64,000 nt of DNA. Origin: Deltaproteobacteria bacterium (GTDB lineage: Bacteria; Desulfobacterota; Desulfobulbia; Desulfobulbales; JAJRZW01). Every line of letters begins with the position of its first letter. The first letter of the stretch is position 1. The notes beneath the pieces are model-generated. The model worked only from the letters and a program-made list of their open reading frames with translations, ran no database searches and was not told the origin of the DNA. The stretch is taken from assembly GCA_024275015.1 (NCBI GenBank), contig JAJRZW010000016.1, forward strand, positions 70,899 to 134,898, written 5' to 3'. This document shows, piece by piece, positions 58,821 to 64,000 of this stretch. The translations under genes and the position numbers were made by a program.

Positions 58821-60116
58821 GTGTCCGTTGAAACGATAAAAGAAAAGCTGCTTGAGCAGGCCAAAAACAATGGCGGTGTCACTCTTGCCACCCTCAATGA
58901 CCTAATCCCTGATGACAAAAATCCTGATTTCATCGACGATATATTTGAATTCCTCAACCGTAACAACATAGAAGTCGTCAACAACAAAAATAAAAAAAAG
59001 GCGACCGACAAGAAAGACGAAGACGACTCTTTCACCGCGCTGACCATGCGCAAGGACGATACCCCGGATATCGAGGAAACCACCACCACCTATCTCCGCG
59101 AAATGGGGCAGTTCGAACTTCTGACCCCGGCAGAGGAAGAAAAATACTCCAAGGCGATCCGCCAGGGATTCAATGCCATCATTTCCGGAATCAGACTTGA
59201 GACCTCCGGGGTCAGTGAATTGGTCGAGATGCGGGAACGCCTTGACCTCTGGGAAAGAAGGGACCCCACCCTCAAACCGAAAAAACAGCACCTGAATTAC
59301 ATGACCCGGGTGATCGAAATAAGTTTTCAACACCACCCCGACCTTGACAATATCCGCGAATTACGCTTCAAGGTCAAAATGTACACCCGGGCCATCGAGA
59401 CCGCCAAAGACGCGATGATAAAGGCCAACCTGCGATTGGTGGTCAGTATAGCCAAACGCTACATGCATCAGGGCCTGACCCTTGCCGACCTGATTCAGGA
59501 AGGCAACCTCGGCCTGATGCGGGCGGTGTTCCGCTTCGACTATACCAAAGGCAATAAATTCTCCACCTACGCCAGCTGGTGGATCCGCCAGGCGATCACC
59601 CGGGCCATACTCGACAAAACCCGGACCATCAGACTTCCGGTACACTTCCTTGAGCTTCGGAGCCAGTTCTTCAAGGCCTTTTACTCTCTGCTGAAGGAAC
59701 TGGGCCGTGAGCCGACCCCGGTTGAGATCTCCGAGCAGACCGGTCTGTCCATGGACAAGATCCTGGCGATCCTTGAGGCATCAAGGGAACCGATCTCCCT
59801 TGAAACCCCGGTGGGCGACGACGAGAGCACCCTGGGTGATTTTCTTGAAAACCAGGAGGCGATCTCCCCTTACGAGGCGGTTAAAAATCAGGAACTGGCC
59901 GACCGGGTAACCGGCATCCTCGCCACCCTGAGCCCGAGGGAAGAAAAAATAATCCGTCTGCGCTTCGGCATCGGAGAAAACGCCGAGTACACCCTGGAAG
60001 AAATCGGTCGTCGTTTCAACGTCTCCCGTGAACGTATCCGCCAGATTGAAAAAAAGGCCCTGAACCGTTTACGCCATTCCAGCCGCCGGGAAAAACTCAA
60101 GCATTTCCTTGACTGA
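58821..60116 (+). CDS. rpoD: Primary-type sigma-70 factor (RpoD family)
   Basis: Region 1.1-like N-terminus; DLIQEGNLGLMRAVFRFDYTKGNKFSTYASWWIRQAITRAI; RERIRQIEKKALNRLRH; GTG start. Confidence 0.88.
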   Translation: MSVETIKEKLLEQAKNNGGVTLATLNDLIPDDKNPDFIDDIFEFLNRNNIEVVNNKNKKKATDKKDEDDSFTALTMRKDDTPDIEETTTTYLREMGQFELLTPAEEEKYSKAIRQGFNAIISGIRLETSGVSELVEMRERLDLWERRDPTLKPKKQHLNYMTRVIEISFQHHPDLDNIRELRFKVKMYTRAIETAKDAMIKANLRLVVSIAKRYMHQGLTLADLIQEGNLGLMRAVFRFDYTKGNKFSTYASWWIRQAITRAILDKTRTIRLPVHFLELRSQFFKAFYSLLKELGREPTPVEISEQTGLSMDKILAILEASREPISLETPVGDDESTLGDFLENQEAISPYEAVKNQELADRVTGILATLSPREEKIIRLRFGIGENAEYTLEEIGRRFNVSRERIRQIEKKALNRLRHSSRREKLKHFLD

Positions 60117-62541
60117 AAACCCCGTCAGCCCCAGCCGATTCCTCTTATTACAACTGCCTATCGCGGCCGGGGCCGGGGCCTTTTTTACCATCCGTTTCGG
60201 CCTCAATATCCCCCTGTGGTTATTGCCTGCCGTTTTCCTCCCGGCAGCGATCCTCGGCCTGTTTGAGCGCAGCCGGTCTCTGGCCCTGCTCCTTGTCCCC
60301 CTTTGTTCTTTCATCACCGCGGCCCAGCGGGCAACCCATCTGTCGCCCCCATCCGACTCCACCAACATCGCCAATCGGATAAAAATCACAACCGAGGCCG
60401 GGATAACCGGCATCGTGCGGGAAATGGTCGTCCACGACCGCGAAAGGGCGGTGGTGGTTATCGACTGCGAGAGGATTATCCTCAAAAAAGGCCGCGACGA
60501 GGCCTGCCGGGGGCGACTCCGACTGACCCTCTGGGGAAAAATATCCGAGGACATAACCCCCGGCGACCGAATCATGGCCCGGGCGAGACTGCGACCGGCA
60601 GACACCATCATGACCCCGGGGGTGGTGGATTTCCGGACCCGCCTTGCCGCCCGGGGAATCTGGACCACCGGCACTGTCCGCAAAGGCCTGCTGATCAAAC
60701 TATCCGATCCCGGCCATAGCCGCTCCCCGGTCATCATGATCACCCGCGCCCGACAGAAACTTGCCGCAACGATAAACGCCGCCGTCTCCGACCAGACCAC
60801 AGCGGCCATATACCGGGCCCTGCTAATCGGCGACAACAGCGGCATAAGCCCGAAGACAAGAAAAACATTCACCCATACCGGCACCATCCATCTCCTGGCC
60901 ATATCCGGAATGCATATCGGCATCATCTTCCTCGGCCTGACCCTGTTATTACGGGGTCTCATGCTTTCCCGCCCGGTCATGCTTCTACGCTTTGACTCCT
61001 GGAAGATCGCGGCCCTTGGCGCCATGCCGATCGTCTTTATCTATGCCCTCCTTGCCGGACTCAAGCCCCCGGTCTTCCGGGCCGCGATAATGATTGCCGT
61101 CCTTATATACGCCCTGAGTTCCGACCGACGCCACCATATTCTCGCCGCCATTGGTCTGGCGGCGACCGTTATTATTCTCACCTTCCCGGCCAGTATCATG
61201 TCGGCATCGTTCCAATTGTCGTTCGCGGCGGTCACCGCGATCATCATCAGCTGGCAACGACTATCGCCATGGCTTGAACGGCTTGCACCCGTAAACCGCG
61301 TGAGCCGATTCATCATCAGCGCCGCCCTGGCCGGAATCGCGGCCCAGGCCGGGACCCTGCCCTTCTCCCTCTACCACTTCAACATGATTTCCCCTCTGGG
61401 GGTACCGGTAACCATTGCCCTTATTCCGCTCCTGTGCTTATGGGCTCTGCCCCTGGGGCTTACAGCCCTCGCCCTTGGCCCCATTCTCCCGACCACGGCC
61501 GCGACTATTTTGAAAACCGGATCCCTGGGGATCAAAATCGCGACCACAATCACCACCGCTCTGGCCGCCAATCCCAACGCCGTCCTCTTTGCCCCGACCC
61601 CGCCACTGTTTCTGATCGCCGCCTATATCGCCGCCTTTATCCTCATATTTGCCTACCTGAAGAAACCGGCGCCGTTCCTGATCGCCATGATTCTGCTGCC
61701 GTTTATCTTTATCGCGGTCAACAGCCTGACCCCGGTACTGACAAGAGATATAAACCCTGACCCCAGGACCGTCTTCCTTGATATCGGTCCCGGCAGTGCC
61801 ACAATTATCTTTACCCCGGGAGGCAAAACCTGGATTGTGGACGGAGGCGGAATGAAATCAAAAAAATTTGATCCCGGGGCCATGATCATCGCCCCATTTC
61901 TCTTCCGCCAGGGGATCAGCCGCCTTGACGGGGTGGTGATCACTCACCCCCATGCCGATCACTATAACGGCCTGGGCACGGTCATGGCCATCTTCAAACC
62001 GCAGAGCCTGTGGATAAACGGCCGCCGGGGAGATCAGAACTACCGGAGACTGATCGCCCGGGCTGAAAAAAACGGGGTCAGGATAAAGAAAGCCCATGCC
62101 GGGGAAATAATATTCCGGGAAAAAGATGCCCGACTTGAATGCCTCAAGGATGGTGACAGCGGCAGGGACACCAACAGCGCGAGCCTGGTATTACTCTACC
62201 GCAGGGACGGCAGAAACATGCTGCTGCCGGGAGATATCCCCCCGCCGATACAGGCGCGGCTGGCGAACAATAATATCCTGCCTCGATGCGACATAATCCT
62301 TGCACCCCACCACGGCAGTCCGGCCTATTTTAACGCCGCATTTTTCACCGCCACGGCAGCAAAAACAGTAGTGATATCAAAGGGATCAAACAATACAATT
62401 GCCCCCGGCTGGTATACCGGGGGATGGAAAAAAGGGGGGAACCTCTGGATAACCTCCGACCATGGTACCGTTGAGACGAGGATGTCCGCGGCCGGAATCA
62501 GGGTCAGGCTGCCGTATGGAAACAGGTTCAGACCTCGGTGA
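60109..62541 (+). CDS. comEC: DNA internalization-related competence protein ComEC/Rec2
   Basis: Competence-domain TMs; HLLAISGMHIG; C-terminal MBL domain VVITHPHADHYNGLG. Confidence 0.94.
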   Translation: MTENPVSPSRFLLLQLPIAAGAGAFFTIRFGLNIPLWLLPAVFLPAAILGLFERSRSLALLLVPLCSFITAAQRATHLSPPSDSTNIANRIKITTEAGITGIVREMVVHDRERAVVVIDCERIILKKGRDEACRGRLRLTLWGKISEDITPGDRIMARARLRPADTIMTPGVVDFRTRLAARGIWTTGTVRKGLLIKLSDPGHSRSPVIMITRARQKLAATINAAVSDQTTAAIYRALLIGDNSGISPKTRKTFTHTGTIHLLAISGMHIGIIFLGLTLLLRGLMLSRPVMLLRFDSWKIAALGAMPIVFIYALLAGLKPPVFRAAIMIAVLIYALSSDRRHHILAAIGLAATVIILTFPASIMSASFQLSFAAVTAIIISWQRLSPWLERLAPVNRVSRFIISAALAGIAAQAGTLPFSLYHFNMISPLGVPVTIALIPLLCLWALPLGLTALALGPILPTTAATILKTGSLGIKIATTITTALAANPNAVLFAPTPPLFLIAAYIAAFILIFAYLKKPAPFLIAMILLPFIFIAVNSLTPVLTRDINPDPRTVFLDIGPGSATIIFTPGGKTWIVDGGGMKSKKFDPGAMIIAPFLFRQGISRLDGVVITHPHADHYNGLGTVMAIFKPQSLWINGRRGDQNYRRLIARAEKNGVRIKKAHAGEIIFREKDARLECLKDGDSGRDTNSASLVLLYRRDGRNMLLPGDIPPPIQARLANNNILPRCDIILAPHHGSPAYFNAAFFTATAAKTVVISKGSNNTIAPGWYTGGWKKGGNLWITSDHGTVETRMSAAGIRVRLPYGNRFRPR

Positions 62542-63610
62542 AATCGGCCGGGGGCCTACGCAGGAAAGAGACGAATTTACTCTTGTCAATGGCGTTGGTA
62601 TAGGCGTCCTCAGGGGTAATCCAGCGTTTATGCAACATCTCCATGATCGCGTCGTCCATGGTCTGCATCCCGTACTTCTTACCGGTCTGCATAACCGAAG
62701 AGAGCTGGTAACTCTTGCCTTCACGGACAAGATTCCGTACCGCCGGAGTACAGATAAGGATCTCAAGAGCCGGGGCCCGCCCCTTGATATCAACCCTTTT
62801 CATCAGAGTCTGGGAAATCACCGCCCGCAGTGAATCAGCCAGGGTCGAACGGACCTGAGACTGCTGATTGGCGGGGAATATCTCAATGATCCGGTCCACG
62901 GTTTTGGAGGCATTGAGAGTATGCAGGGTGGCAAAAACCAGATGGCCGGTCATCGCCGCCTCCATGGCCAGGGACACGGTTTCGAGATCACGCATCTCGC
63001 CGACGAGGATAATATCCGGATCCTCACGAAGGGCGCCACGAAGAGCGGCTGAAAAACTCTTGGTATGGGTGCCGACCTCACGGTGATTGATAACGCAATT
63101 CTTGCTCTGATGCACGAACTCGATGGGATCTTCAATGGTAATGATATGATCCTTGCGAATCTTATTGGCCTCGTCAATAATCGCCGCCAGGGTAGTCGAC
63201 TTACCGCTGCCGGTGGGGCCGGTGACCAGCACCAGTCCCTTGGGGAGGCTCGCGAGTTTGGAAATAACCTTGGGCAGGCCGAGATCGTGACAACTCATGA
63301 TCACGCTGGGAATCTCGCGGAAGACTGAGCCGACCCCGTATTTCTGCTGAAAAAGATTGCCGCGGTAACGGGCCAGGCCCGGGATCTCATAACCGAAATC
63401 AACATCGCCGGTCTCTTCAAAACTCTTGATCTTGTCCTCGGAAATGATCTCATAGAGCATTTTTTTGAGATCACTGTTTTCCATGACATTAAACTTGACC
63501 CGTTCCATATCACCATGGATACGGAGCAGGGGCTGCTGGCCGGCGACCATATGGAGGTCGCTCGCCCCCTGTTCATTCATTAGTTTAAAGAAGGCGTCTA
63601 TCTGGGCCAT
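62528..63610 (-). CDS. pilT: Type IV pilus twitching motility ATPase
   Basis: LVTGPTGSGKSTTLAAIIDE; ALREDPDIILVGEMRDLET. Confidence 0.95.
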   Translation of the reverse strand: MAQIDAFFKLMNEQGASDLHMVAGQQPLLRIHGDMERVKFNVMENSDLKKMLYEIISEDKIKSFEETGDVDFGYEIPGLARYRGNLFQQKYGVGSVFREIPSVIMSCHDLGLPKVISKLASLPKGLVLVTGPTGSGKSTTLAAIIDEANKIRKDHIITIEDPIEFVHQSKNCVINHREVGTHTKSFSAALRGALREDPDIILVGEMRDLETVSLAMEAAMTGHLVFATLHTLNASKTVDRIIEIFPANQQSQVRSTLADSLRAVISQTLMKRVDIKGRAPALEILICTPAVRNLVREGKSYQLSSVMQTGKKYGMQTMDDAIMEMLHKRWITPEDAYTNAIDKSKFVSFLRRPPADFTEV

Positions 63611-63657
63611 TATTCCCCTCCCAAGGAATTTTTATTCAAAGCGCAAACACCCCATAA

Positions 63658-63807
63658 CAGTCCGTCGAAAAACAGACTGGTCGCGGTGCATGGACGCACC
63701 GCCGATTTTATTGGGTTTTAAAAATCCAATAAAATCGAGAAGTTGGCCGGAACTTGTTTTGGCCAACCGGGTGTTGAAAAAGCCAGGACGGCTTTTTCAA
63801 CACTCTG
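63658..63807 (+). repeat. Family A repeat, full length
   Basis: CAGTCCGTCGAAAAACAGACTG...TTTTATTGGGTTTTAAAAATCCAATAAAA...TTTTTCAACACTCTG. Confidence 0.9.
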
Positions 63808-64000
63808 ATGAGTGTATATCAAACTTGTTGGCCTCGCAATAAATCAAAACCTGCGGTTAGATCCGCTTCCCTGACTCGAACGGGAGCGAAATCTCTGGCC
63901 CCTGTGATGATTCTTAGCGGGATATTCAAATTCATGTCAAAGAAAAACATCAATAATTTACCTCAGGATTGTGGTATGGTATGCCATGGCTCGGATTTCC

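Noticed and set aside
60069-61025. 318-aa minus-strand ORF
   Set aside because: Antisense to comEC; Arg/Met-rich shadow of a GC-rich coding frame
63934-64000. Possible start of a plus-strand gene (MSKKNINNLPQDCGMVCHGSDF...)
   Set aside because: Only 22 codons before the window end; cannot be supported

Overview
This 64 kb window appears to come from the chromosome of a Desulfobacterota-like (deltaproteobacterial) bacterium; the taxonomy is inferred from gene content only. It contains: (1) a glycan/exopolysaccharide biosynthesis run, ~1-10.7 kb; (2) a probable transport/redox locus, 12.5-19.3 kb, with two NirF/cytochrome-d1-like beta-propellers, each carrying one CXXCH motif, flanking two FtsX/MacB-type permeases and their ATPase, followed by a TlpA-like thioredoxin; (3) housekeeping and regulatory genes (pilin, a LysR regulator, aminotransferase, truA, argC, rplM-rpsI, hisB, ttcA-like, hemB, ClpX-like ATPase, NtrY/NtrX-like pair, hflX, selB, MBL hydrolase, Mrp, GGDEF, WD40-Sel1, CsgG/FlgT-like, sensor kinases, malQ, rpoD-like sigma, comEC, pilT) and tRNA-Gly and tRNA-Glu. 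No transposase, prophage or CRISPR array was recognised. The strongest unexplained signals are: (a) several dispersed, palindromic, non-coding repeat families in the intergenic regions. One has about 16 copies or fragments, compensatory changes in its stems, internal-deletion derivatives, and sits at the same position inside a second repeat family; (b) the NirF-like/ABC/thioredoxin locus; (c) hisB and malQ, whose conserved N-termini have no usable standard start codon. All calls come from reading the sequence; no database searches or computations were run.
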